Assembly (NCBI GenBank): GCA_937902695.1
Contig: CALFNI010000669.1
Location: 1 to 6,149 of the forward strand
Reading direction: 5' to 3'
Length of the DNA: 6,149 nt
Source of the DNA: an uncultured Rhodanobacteraceae bacterium
GTDB taxonomy: Bacteria; Pseudomonadota; Gammaproteobacteria; Xanthomonadales; Rhodanobacteraceae
In this document: positions 1 to 5,597 of the stretch, piece after piece
How positions within the stretch are numbered: the stretch's first letter is position 1
Layout of the letters: every line of letters begins with the position of its first letter
The notes under the pieces: model-generated
The model's input: the letters and a program-made list of their open reading frames with translations, nothing else
Databases searched by the model: none
What the model was told of the DNA's origin: nothing
Program-made: the position numbers and the translations under genes

Positions 1-9
1 CACGCGTGC

Positions 10-52
10 CCTCATCCGCCTCCGGCACCTTCTCCCGCGAGCGGGAGAAGGG
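10..52. repeat. Palindromic intergenic repeat (REP-like), partial or single copy
   Basis: An 11-bp perfect inverted repeat, CCTTCTCCCGC at 28-38 and GCGGGAGAAGG at 41-51, is separated by only GA. As RNA it would form a very stable hairpin after opening one or two inner pairs. It is preceded by CCCTCATCCGCCTCCGGCA (10-27). From memory, this overall pattern is a frequent dispersed intergenic element in Xanthomonadales and other high-GC proteobacteria; that is recall, not a search. It lies between an unseen upstream gene and the dehydrogenase, 50 bases before the latter's start. No U-run follows, so it is not a canonical terminator. No second copy was found in this window, so its repetitive nature is inferred. 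Confidence 0.6.
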
Positions 53-101
53 AAATCCAAGGCTGCTAGAATCCGCGCCCTCGCATTCGAAGGGTCATTC
101 C

Positions 102-863
102 ATGCAGCTCGATCAGGTCAAGGCCGTCATCACCGGCGGCGCTTCGGGGCTCGGCTTTGCGGTCGCGAAGCATCTCGCCGCGCGCGGCGGCAAGGTCGCG
201 CTGCTCGACGTCAACGACGAGAAAGGCAACGCGTCCGCCGCGGAGATCGGCGCGAGCTATTTCCGCGCCGACGTCACCAACGAGGAAGGCGTCGTCGCGG
301 CGCTCAATGACGCGCATGCGAAGCTCGGCGGGCTCAACGTGCTCGTCAACTGCGCCGGCATCCTCGGCTCGGGCCGCGTGCTCGGCAAGGAAGGCCCGAT
401 GCCGCTGAAGACGTTCGCGACGACCGTGACGGTCAACCTCATCGGCTCGTTCAACGTCTCGAAGGCCGCGGCGAACCTGATGCAGAACAATGCACCGGGC
501 GAAGACGGCGAGCGCGGCGTCATCGTCAACACCGCGTCGGTCGCCGCCTACGAAGGCCAGATCGGCCAGGCCGCCTATTCCGCATCGAAGGGCGGCGTCG
601 TCGGCATGACGCTGCCGATGGCGCGCGAGTTCGCGCGGATTGGCGTGCGCGTCATGACGATCGCGCCCGGCGTGTTCCATACGCCGATGGTCGACGGCAT
701 GCCGGAGCAGGTGTACCAGTCGCTGTGCGCGCAGGTGCCCTATCCGTCGCGGCTCGGCAAACCCGAGGAATACGCCGACACGGTCGCATTCATCCTGCAG
801 AACCGCTATCTCAACGGCGAGACAATCCGCATCGACGGCGCGATCCGCCTAGCGCCCAAGTAA
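102..863 (+). CDS. SDR-family 3-hydroxyacyl-CoA dehydrogenase, HSD10-like
   Basis: This 253-residue protein is a classical short-chain dehydrogenase/reductase. It has the NAD-binding TGGASGLG at 11-18, an acidic D36 at the end of the second strand (favouring NAD over NADP), D57, NCAG at 83-86, and the catalytic tetrad N112, S146, Y159, K163 (YSASK at 159-163). Long stretches such as NTASVAAYEGQIGQAAYSAS, RVMTIAPGVF and the GAIR near the C-terminus closely match human HSD17B10 and bacterial type II 3-hydroxyacyl-CoA dehydrogenases. By family it should oxidise (2S,3S)-3-hydroxy-2-methylbutanoyl-CoA in isoleucine breakdown and other short 3-hydroxyacyl-CoAs, in the cytoplasm as a homotetramer. 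I chose the ATG at 102 because GAAGGG (89-94) sits 7 bases upstream and the fold begins at once; the upstream in-frame extension runs through the palindromic repeat. No acyl-CoA dehydrogenase or thiolase partner is visible. The subfamily is secure; the exact substrate is inferred. Confidence 0.93.
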   Translation: MQLDQVKAVITGGASGLGFAVAKHLAARGGKVALLDVNDEKGNASAAEIGASYFRADVTNEEGVVAALNDAHAKLGGLNVLVNCAGILGSGRVLGKEGPMPLKTFATTVTVNLIGSFNVSKAAANLMQNNAPGEDGERGVIVNTASVAAYEGQIGQAAYSASKGGVVGMTLPMAREFARIGVRVMTIAPGVFHTPMVDGMPEQVYQSLCAQVPYPSRLGKPEEYADTVAFILQNRYLNGETIRIDGAIRLAPK

Positions 864-921
864 CGAGTCGCGCGTCGTTACGCGCGGCGCGCCTTCGCGG
901 ATTTTCGCGACGCCGGCGCGC
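860..921 (+). other. Stem-loops after the dehydrogenase stop codon
   Basis: GTAACGA (860-866, including the stop codon) pairs with TCGTTAC (875-881) to give a 7-bp stem with an 8-base loop. Immediately after, GCGCGCC (887-893) can pair with GGCGCGC (915-921), enclosing a second hairpin, TCGCG (895-899) with CGCGA (906-910). Neither structure is followed by a U-run, so intrinsic termination is doubtful. They may protect the mRNA 3' end or simply reflect the high GC content. Confidence 0.35.
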
Positions 922-942
922 GTCGCGATGGCGGCACACGGC

Positions 943-971
943 GTGAGTCGTCCGCTGCCGGACGCTACAAT
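943..971 (+). promoter_or_regulatory. Candidate sigma70 promoter for efpL
   Basis: TACAAT at 966-971 matches the -10 consensus at 5 of 6 positions. GTGAGT at 943-948 is a weak -35 (3 of 6) at a 17-base spacing. Transcription would begin near 977-979, giving a leader of roughly 22-24 bases before the ATG at 1001. The 137-base gap from the dehydrogenase and the hairpins in it fit an independent transcription unit. The -10 is convincing; the -35 is marginal. Confidence 0.55.
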
Positions 972-1000
972 GGCGGTCCTTCGTTCCCAAGAATCACCGC

Positions 1001-1564
1001 ATGAAAGCCTACGAAGTCAAGCGCGGCAACGTCGTCGAGCACGACGGCAGGGTCTGGCAGATCCGCGACATCGAGCGCAGCTCGCCGCAGGGCCGCGGCG
1101 GCAACGTCACGTTCCGCTTCATCATGTACAGCGTGCCGGGCGGACAGAAGCTCGACGTCTCGCTGCGGGCCGAGGACGAGCTCAGGGAAACCGAGCTCAC
1201 GCGCCGCGCGGTCACCTATTCGTACAAGGACGGTGATGCCTACGTCTTCATGGACAGCGAGGACTTCGCGCAATACATCCTCGATGCCGCAACCGTCGGC
1301 GATGCATCCGGCTACATCGCCGACGGCATCGAAGGCTGCTACGTGCAGCTGATCGACGATGCCCCGGTCGCGCTGCAGCTGCCGCCGACGGTCGTGCTCG
1401 AAGTCGTCGACACGGCGCCCGAGCTCAAGGGCGCGACCGCGACGAAGCGCCCGAAGCCGGCGACGCTCGCGACGGGCATCGAGATCCAGGTGCCGGAATA
1501 CATCACGAGCGGCGAGAAAGTGCTCGTGAACACGGCGACCGGCGAGTTTTCCGGCCGCGCCTGA
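1001..1564 (+). CDS. yeiP: Elongation factor P-like protein EfpL (YeiP)
   Basis: This 187-residue protein is a paralogue of translation elongation factor P. It has the three EF-P domains: an N-terminal KOW-like barrel (about 1-62), a central OB domain (about 66-125) and a C-terminal OB-like domain (about 127-187). YVFMDSEDF (81-89), [10 protein letters not shown] (138-147) and KPATLATG (152-159) closely resemble E. coli YeiP, which is 190 residues long. The tip loop of domain I reads SSPQGRGG (27-34), so the position of the modified lysine of true EF-P is an arginine, R32, matching the YeiP/EfpL subfamily. EfpL binds between the ribosomal P and E sites and helps peptide-bond formation at proline-rich stretches. 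The start ATG begins directly at the conserved N-terminus (MKAYEVKRG); no good Shine-Dalgarno precedes it. A TACAAT -10 box lies 30 bases upstream. It converges on the propeller gene, with 37 bases between the stop codons. The family call is very secure. Confidence 0.96.
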   Translation: MKAYEVKRGNVVEHDGRVWQIRDIERSSPQGRGGNVTFRFIMYSVPGGQKLDVSLRAEDELRETELTRRAVTYSYKDGDAYVFMDSEDFAQYILDAATVGDASGYIADGIEGCYVQLIDDAPVALQLPPTVVLEVVDTAPELKGATATKRPKPATLATGIEIQVPEYITSGEKVLVNTATGEFSGRA

Positions 1565-1594
1565 CGTCGCGCCGCATCGCGCGGCACGACGTCA
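1562..1594. other. Strong hairpin between convergent stop codons
   Basis: TGACGTCG (1562-1569, beginning at the efpL stop codon) pairs with CGACGTCA (1587-1594). After one C/A mismatch, GCCGC (1571-1575) pairs with GCGGC (1581-1585) around a 5-base loop. The total is 13 pairs in 33 bases. It sits between the convergent efpL and propeller genes, where a shared terminator is expected. However, the adjacent homopolymer run is AAAAA (1594-1598) on the + strand. Each strand therefore lacks a U-run immediately 3' of the hairpin, and on the - strand the U-run comes before it. It may block or stabilise 3' ends without being a standard intrinsic terminator. Confidence 0.5.
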
Positions 1595-1601
1595 AAAACA
1601 C

Positions 1602-3011
1602 TCAGTCGCTCTCGAAACCGTCCTCGAAGAGCGTGTCGCCGACGAGCTTGGCGAGGCCGACATAGGACCCGCTCGGCGAAGCGCTGTTCGTGGCGATGCT
1701 GCCGACGAGAATATTGCCCTCGGGCGTGAAGGCGATGCTGGTACCGGTATCGCCCTGATCCGCGCTCGGCGGCGGCGCACTCGCGACGCTGAGCTTGCCG
1801 CCGACTCCGAAGCTCGGATCGAAGCTGCCGTCCGCCCTGAGACGCGCCATCGTCGTCGTGAACGAAATAGCGTTGCTGCTGAATCCGACGACGAGATAGC
1901 GGCCCTTGGCATCCTGCAGCACCTTGACTGCGAGATCCTGCATGGAGGCGCCGAGATCGAACGGCACGATCTGGCCGCCGCCGTTGCCGAAGCTCGTGTC
2001 GAGCGCGCCGTTCGCGGTGAACTTGAAGATGCCGAAGTCGAGGTTCGCGAGGTCGGGCAGGAGCCCCATGATGCCGACCGCGACGAACGAGTTGTCCGGC
2101 AGCACGACCGCATCGAGCGCCTCGTACGGCTGATAGCTCGGGAAGCCCGAGTCGATCAGCGCGATGCCTGCGTTGCCGAACGTCGAATCGAGCTGGCCGC
2201 TCGCATCGACGCGCGCGAACGCCCACGCGACCTGCGGCAGCGTGCCGGCCGCGCCGCCGATCAGCAGCGTGTCGCCGTTCGACATCGACTTGACGCTGAA
2301 TGCGATGCTGGTCGGATAGGACGGCCCGAAGTCGACGGTCGCGGTGCCCGCGCCGTTGAACCCGGTGTCGCGCGAACCGTCGGTGTTGAGGCGCGCGACG
2401 GCCATGCGTGCGGTGCTCGCGTCGGTCTGCGCCTGCCCCGCTGCGAGGATCTTGCCGTCCGCCTGCAGGCTGCAGCGCACCGCGAAGTCGTTGCGCGAGC
2501 CGGTCGGGCCGATGTCGAAGCCGACCGTCGCCTTGCCGTCGCCGCTGAACTGCGTGTCCGGTGCGCCCGCCGCGGTCAGGCGCACGATGCCGAAGTCGTT
2601 GCCGTTGGCGCTGCCGTCGCCGGAGGCCTGGCCGCAGACGACGATGCGCCCGTTCGGCTGCAGCAGAACGCTCGAGGCGACATCGACGTTGCTGCCGCCG
2701 CCGTCGAACGCGACGATCGTCTGGCCCTGCGTGCCGAAGTTGGTATCGAGCGTGCCGTTCGAATTGAGGCGCATCACGCCGATGTCGTCCGAGCCCGCGT
2801 TCGCGGCGGTCGCCGAGACGACGATCTTGCCGTCGGCCTGCACGGCGAGATCGACGAAATCGACGAAGCCGACCGAGATGCCGAGCGACGGCGCGAAGCC
2901 GAGCTGCTCGCGCCCGTCGACGCCGAACGTGTCCACGAACCCGCCGTCGTGCGCTTGCGCTGCGCCCGCGATGAGACCCAGCGCTGCGAGCGCCAAGCGT
3001 GTCTTGCACAT
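1602..3011 (-). CDS. Secreted delta-60 repeat (beta-propeller) protein
   Basis: This 469-residue protein has an N-terminal signal peptide (1-20; C2, K3 and R5, then a hydrophobic Ala/Leu core, cleavage expected after AQA at 18-20). The rest is built of repeats of about 55-60 residues, of the form LQ-DGKI-VAG....FG-VRLN-DG-LDT-FG--G. Six full copies start near residues 53, 112, 175, 237, 298 and 359. A half repeat opens the mature chain (21-39, DTFGVDGR) and the complementary half closes it (about 424-456). That is the usual way a propeller closes its ring, so a seven-blade propeller is inferred. The chain ends in LFEDGFESD. The delta-60 family (WD40/YVTN-like sheets) is found in many secreted bacterial proteins of unknown function; no catalytic residue is visible. 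I chose the ATG at 3009-3011 because the signal peptide starts there and AAGGGGAGG (complement of 3021-3029) lies 9 bases upstream; the longer frame to 3140 has no signal. Possible disulphide: C126-C180. Confidence 0.9.
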   Translation of the reverse strand: MCKTRLALAALGLIAGAAQAHDGGFVDTFGVDGREQLGFAPSLGISVGFVDFVDLAVQADGKIVVSATAANAGSDDIGVMRLNSNGTLDTNFGTQGQTIVAFDGGGSNVDVASSVLLQPNGRIVVCGQASGDGSANGNDFGIVRLTAAGAPDTQFSGDGKATVGFDIGPTGSRNDFAVRCSLQADGKILAAGQAQTDASTARMAVARLNTDGSRDTGFNGAGTATVDFGPSYPTSIAFSVKSMSNGDTLLIGGAAGTLPQVAWAFARVDASGQLDSTFGNAGIALIDSGFPSYQPYEALDAVVLPDNSFVAVGIMGLLPDLANLDFGIFKFTANGALDTSFGNGGGQIVPFDLGASMQDLAVKVLQDAKGRYLVVGFSSNAISFTTTMARLRADGSFDPSFGVGGKLSVASAPPPSADQGDTGTSIAFTPEGNILVGSIATNSASPSGSYVGLAKLVGDTLFEDGFESD

Positions 3012-3020
3012 GGTGTACGC

Positions 3021-3029
3021 CCTCCCCTT
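3021..3029 (-). promoter_or_regulatory. Ribosome binding site deciding the propeller-protein start
   Basis: On the - strand AAGGGGAGG lies 9 bases before the ATG at 3009-3011. It is one of the two best Shine-Dalgarno sequences in the window. It fixes the start just ahead of the signal peptide and argues against the upstream in-frame ATG at 3140. Confidence 0.75.
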
Positions 3030-3159
3030 GCACACGGCGCCGGCCGGAATTGACCGGCACCTTCCCTGGGCCCGATGGTACACCGGGCGATTTCGCTCAC
3101 TTTGTGAAAGCGCCGCCGCAGGTCGTGTGCGCCGCGTCACGCTTGGCGCCCTGGCCGGG

Positions 3160-3183
3160 AGTCCGCCCGGTCCCGGGCGGACT
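3160..3183. terminator. GC-rich hairpin downstream of the NUDIX gene (possible terminator)
   Basis: AGTCCGCCCG (3160-3169) and CGGGCGGACT (3174-3183) form a perfect 10-bp stem with a 4-base loop. It lies about 50 bases past the NUDIX stop codon on the - strand and about 150 bases before the propeller gene's start on the same strand. Its position suits the 3' end of the NUDIX transcript. There is no U-run after it in either direction, so termination is uncertain. The rest of the 222-base gap (3012-3233) shows no other gene or clear promoter. Confidence 0.4.
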
Positions 3184-3233
3184 GCACATGCGCGAAGGGC
3201 ATCCGATGATCGAACGTGCCCGAGTCGACCGCG

Positions 3234-3782
3234 TCATGTTCGAGCGAGCCATTTCGCGGCCATGCGCCGCACCGACGCATCGACGGTCTCGCTGTCGACG
3301 AGCTCGTCCACGCGCCGCCATGCAAGATCGTGCGATTCGTCGCCGACGACGAAATCCTCGCCGCGCGTCGCGCGCACGACGTAGCGCACGTCGTAGTGCC
3401 AATGCTCCGGCTCGTGCGGGCGCGCCGGAATCCGGTGCCGGTCGATGTCGAAGATCGCGGGCTCGACGATCAGATCGGTCAGCCCCGATTCCTCCTCGGC
3501 TTCGCGCAACGCGACGCGCGAAAGATCCGCGTCGCCATCGGCATGTCCGCCGAGCTGCAGCCAGGCGTTCAGCTTGCGATGGTGGGTCAGCAGCACGCGC
3601 TCGGCGTCGCGGCTGACGAGCCAGGCCGAACCCGTGAAATGCCCGACGCGATGCGCGCGCTCGAACACGGTTGCCGCCGAGCCGAGGAACCGCGCGAACT
3701 CCTCCGCGATCGAGGCGGCATCGGGATCGGCATTGCGGTACGCGACAAGCGCGTCCTCTAGCGGCCTGAAAGCGTCGTCCAT
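3234..3782 (-). CDS. NUDIX hydrolase
   Basis: This 182-residue protein has a NUDIX domain from about residue 48 onward, after an N-terminal helical segment (1-45). The NUDIX box spans 79-101: GGHADGDADLS leads into REAEEESGL (93-101), with the metal-binding R93, E94, E97 and E98 intact. The first glutamate of the standard box (G-x5-E) is replaced by A85, with Asp on both sides (D84, D86). From memory, GGH-DGD variants recur in a proteobacterial NUDIX subfamily, so this is probably lineage-typical rather than damage. The family hydrolyses nucleoside diphosphates linked to another moiety (X) using Mg2+; the substrate cannot be read from sequence. The ATG at 3780-3782 starts the conserved N-terminus; the open frame continues upstream to 4025 but overlaps the permease leader and is unlike protein. 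No Shine-Dalgarno is present. A -10 box lies only 9 bases upstream, suggesting a leaderless message. It diverges from the permease gene. Confidence 0.92.
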   Translation of the reverse strand: MDDAFRPLEDALVAYRNADPDAASIAEEFARFLGSAATVFERAHRVGHFTGSAWLVSRDAERVLLTHHRKLNAWLQLGGHADGDADLSRVALREAEEESGLTDLIVEPAIFDIDRHRIPARPHEPEHWHYDVRYVVRATRGEDFVVGDESHDLAWRRVDELVDSETVDASVRRMAAKWLART

Positions 3783-3791
3783 GGCGCGGCG

Positions 3792-3821
3792 AGCATAGTC
3801 GGCGCGGTCGCCGCGCCGCAA
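3792..3821 (-). promoter_or_regulatory. Candidate promoter of the NUDIX gene
   Basis: On the - strand TTGCGG (complement of 3816-3821) and TATGCT (complement of 3792-3797) are spaced by 18 bases. The -10 matches 4 of 6 and the -35 matches 3 of 6 consensus positions. The -10 box ends 9 bases before the ATG, so transcription should start at, or within a few bases of, the start codon. This fits the absence of a Shine-Dalgarno sequence. No start-site data are available. Confidence 0.45.
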
Positions 3822-3962
3822 TTGCGGGCGCAACGGCGCTTGTGTGCCGCCGGGACCGTGGGGTAAGTTGGCCCGCCTCGCGCCGCGCGATCGCTGCGGC
3901 GCAACACGATGTGGCTCTTCGACCGGGTCGGGGAGAAGGCGGCCCGCGGACGGGTCGTTGCA

Positions 3963-3983
3963 CGGAACGGTCTTGCCGTTCCG
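3963..3983 (+). promoter_or_regulatory. Hairpin in the permease 1 leader
   Basis: CGGAACGG (3963-3970) and CCGTTCCG (3976-3983) form a perfect 8-bp stem with loop TCTTG. It is followed by GAGGAAAAAA, so it is not a terminator for + strand transcription. It lies 59 bases before the permease ATG and would be in the mRNA leader if the promoter is further upstream. The 3' arm (3976-3984) can alternatively pair with CCGGACGG at 4004-4011, giving 8 pairs with one bulged U. A regulatory role is only a possibility. Confidence 0.35.
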
Positions 3984-4027
3984 GAGGAAAAAACCGACAC
4001 GTCCCGGACGGACCGGCGCGGACACTT

Positions 4028-4036
4028 GGAGAGGGG
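4028..4036 (+). promoter_or_regulatory. Ribosome binding site of permease 1
   Basis: GGAGAGGGG lies 6 bases before the ATG at 4043. It decides the start against the much longer upstream open frame beginning at 3842. Confidence 0.8.
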
Positions 4037-4042
4037 AACTCG

Positions 4043-5533
4043 ATGCTGAAAGACATCTTTGCCGTCCAGCCGGTGCATCCGACGCCGCACGTCGACGCCG
4101 GCGAGCATGATCAGGGGCCGATCACCGGCGAGATCCCGCTCAAGCGCGCGCTGACCGCGAGGCACCTCGTCATGCTCGGCATCGGCGCGATCATCGGCGC
4201 CGGCATCTTCGTGCTGACCGGCCAGGCGGCCGCGATGCACGCGGGCCCCGCCGTCGTGCTGAGCTTCGTGTTCGCCGGCATCGCCTGCGCGTTCGCGGGC
4301 CTTTGCTATGCCGAGTTCGCCTCGATGCTGCCCGTCTCCGGCAGCGCGTATTCGTATTCGTACGCGACGCTCGGCGAGATCGTCGCGTGGTTCATCGGCT
4401 GGATGCTGATCCTCGAATACCTCTTCGCCGCATCGACCGTCGCGGTCGGCTGGTCGGGCTACTTCAACAGCCTGCTGCAGTCGATCGGCGAATATGCCGG
4501 CATGTCGCTGGCGCTGCCGGCTGCGCTCGCGTCGGCGCCGCTGACGGTCACCGACGGACACATTTCGACGACCGGCGCGCTGATCAACCTGCCGGCCGTG
4601 CTCATCGTCGGGGCAATCAGCTACGTATGCTATGTCGGCGTCACGCAGTCGGCCTCGCTGAACGCGGTGATCGTCGCGATCAAGCTCGTCGTGATCCTCC
4701 TCTTCGTCGCGTTCTCGCTGCAATTCGTCAACACGGCGAACTGGCATCCGTTCGTGCCGCCGATGGACGCGGCCGGGCACTTCGGCTGGCCGGGCGTGTT
4801 CCGGGCCGCGTCGATCGTGTTCTTCTCGTACATCGGCTTCGACGCGGTCTCGACCGCGGCACAGGAAGCGAAGAATCCGCAGCGCGACATGCCGATCGGC
4901 ATCCTCGGCTCGCTGGTCGTCTGCACGATCCTCTACATCATCGTCTCGGCCGTGCTGACCGGCATCACGCCGTACACGCTGCTCGGCACGGCGCACCCGG
5001 TGTCGACCGCGATCGAAGGCTACCCGAGCCTGCGCTGGCTGCGCATCGTGATCGAGATCGGCGCGATCGCGGGACTCTCGTCGGTGATTCTCGTCATGCT
5101 GATGGGCCAGCCGCGCATCTTCTACACGATGGCGAAGGACGGCCTGGTGCCCCCGATGTTCGGCAAGGTGCATCCCAAATACCAGACGCCGTATGTCGGC
5201 CAGGTCATCGTCGGCATCATCGCCGCGATCCTCGCGGGCCTCCTGCCGATCAACGTGCTCGGCGATCTCGTCTCGATGGGCACGCTGCTCGCGTTCACGA
5301 CGGTCTGCATCGGTGTGCTCGTGCTGCGCCGGACGCGCCCGGATCTGCCGCGCGGGTTCCGCGTGCCGGCCGCGCCGGTCGTCTGCGTGCTCGGCGCGAT
5401 CAGCTGCTTCGCGCTGTTCGCCGTCGCCTTCAAGGACAACTGGCTCTGGATGAGCGGCTGGATCGTCGCCGGCCTGCTCGTCTATTTCCTCTACGGCTAC
5501 CGGCGCAGCAAGCTGCGCGGCGCAAAGCGCTGA
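4043..5533 (+). CDS. APC-superfamily amino acid permease (CAT type), copy 1
   Basis: This 496-residue inner-membrane protein belongs to the amino acid-polyamine-cation superfamily and most resembles the bacterial cationic amino acid transporter (CAT) group. Twelve membrane segments can be assigned. TM1 (about 42-62) carries the unwound GAIIGAGIF motif (48-56), the usual contact for the substrate's amino and carboxyl groups. CYAEF (88-92) and PVSGSAYSY (97-105) follow. TM6 carries FFSYIGFDAVST around D267, followed by the EAKNPQRDMP loop. Later come GQPRIFYTMAKDG (from about 355) and RTRPDLPRGFRVP, both typical of CAT proteins. Transport is expected to be proton-coupled amino acid uptake; the substrate cannot be read off. 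The 32-residue N-terminus before LKRAL is polar and His-containing (H12, H16, H22). The start at 4043 is fixed by GGAGAGGGG. A strong terminator follows the stop, and a paralogue begins 64 bases later. The family call is secure; the substrate is unknown. Confidence 0.95.
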   Translation: MLKDIFAVQPVHPTPHVDAGEHDQGPITGEIPLKRALTARHLVMLGIGAIIGAGIFVLTGQAAAMHAGPAVVLSFVFAGIACAFAGLCYAEFASMLPVSGSAYSYSYATLGEIVAWFIGWMLILEYLFAASTVAVGWSGYFNSLLQSIGEYAGMSLALPAALASAPLTVTDGHISTTGALINLPAVLIVGAISYVCYVGVTQSASLNAVIVAIKLVVILLFVAFSLQFVNTANWHPFVPPMDAAGHFGWPGVFRAASIVFFSYIGFDAVSTAAQEAKNPQRDMPIGILGSLVVCTILYIIVSAVLTGITPYTLLGTAHPVSTAIEGYPSLRWLRIVIEIGAIAGLSSVILVMLMGQPRIFYTMAKDGLVPPMFGKVHPKYQTPYVGQVIVGIIAAILAGLLPINVLGDLVSMGTLLAFTTVCIGVLVLRRTRPDLPRGFRVPAAPVVCVLGAISCFALFAVAFKDNWLWMSGWIVAGLLVYFLYGYRRSKLRGAKR

Positions 5534-5539
5534 GACCCC

Positions 5540-5568
5540 AAAGCCGGCGGCACGTCCGCCGGCTTTTT
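5540..5568 (+). terminator. Rho-independent terminator of permease 1
   Basis: AAAGCCGGCGG (5540-5550) and CCGCCGGCTTT (5556-5566) form a perfect 11-bp stem with loop CACGT, and the run TTTTT (5564-5568) closes it. It starts 7 bases after the permease 1 stop codon. This is the only textbook intrinsic terminator in the window. It should insulate the second permease from the first, or make its expression depend on readthrough. In reverse it has only TTT followed by G, so it is mainly one-directional. Confidence 0.93.
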
Positions 5569-5597
5569 CGTAGACCCGAAGCCGACGCCACGCGACC

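Larger units (their letters stand above)
3783..4042. other. Divergent intergenic region (NUDIX / permease 1)
   Basis: This 260-base stretch separates the NUDIX and first permease genes. It holds the NUDIX promoter candidate near 3792-3821, a hairpin at 3963-3983 and the permease ribosome binding site at 4028-4036. I could not find a convincing promoter for the permease: TTGTGT (3840-3845) with TAAGTT (3864-3869) at 18-base spacing is the best pair and matches only 3 of 6 at each box. The open frame running through it from 3842 into the permease has no ribosome binding site and no recognisable protein content. I see no small gene here. Confidence 0.6.

Noticed and set aside
1339..3060. 573-codon open frame on the - strand overlapping the propeller gene and the end of efpL
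   Set aside because: It is in another frame of the same strand as the propeller gene, very Arg-rich, with no signal peptide or domain. The delta-60 repeats are in the other frame.
3075..3108. Possible promoter for the propeller gene (TACCAT with TTCACA on the - strand)
   Set aside because: The spacing is 22 bases, too long for a sigma70 promoter, and neither box is strong. The nearby TCAC-TTT-GTGA dyad (3097-3107) is too short to call an operator.
2344..3384. 346-codon + strand open frame opposite the propeller gene
   Set aside because: Low-complexity Ser/Pro/Ala/Arg composition, no ribosome binding site and antisense to a well-supported gene.
3097..4056. 319-codon - strand open frame overlapping the NUDIX gene and the divergent region
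   Set aside because: It is in a different frame from the NUDIX box, highly Arg-rich, and spans the intergenic region without any protein-like pattern.
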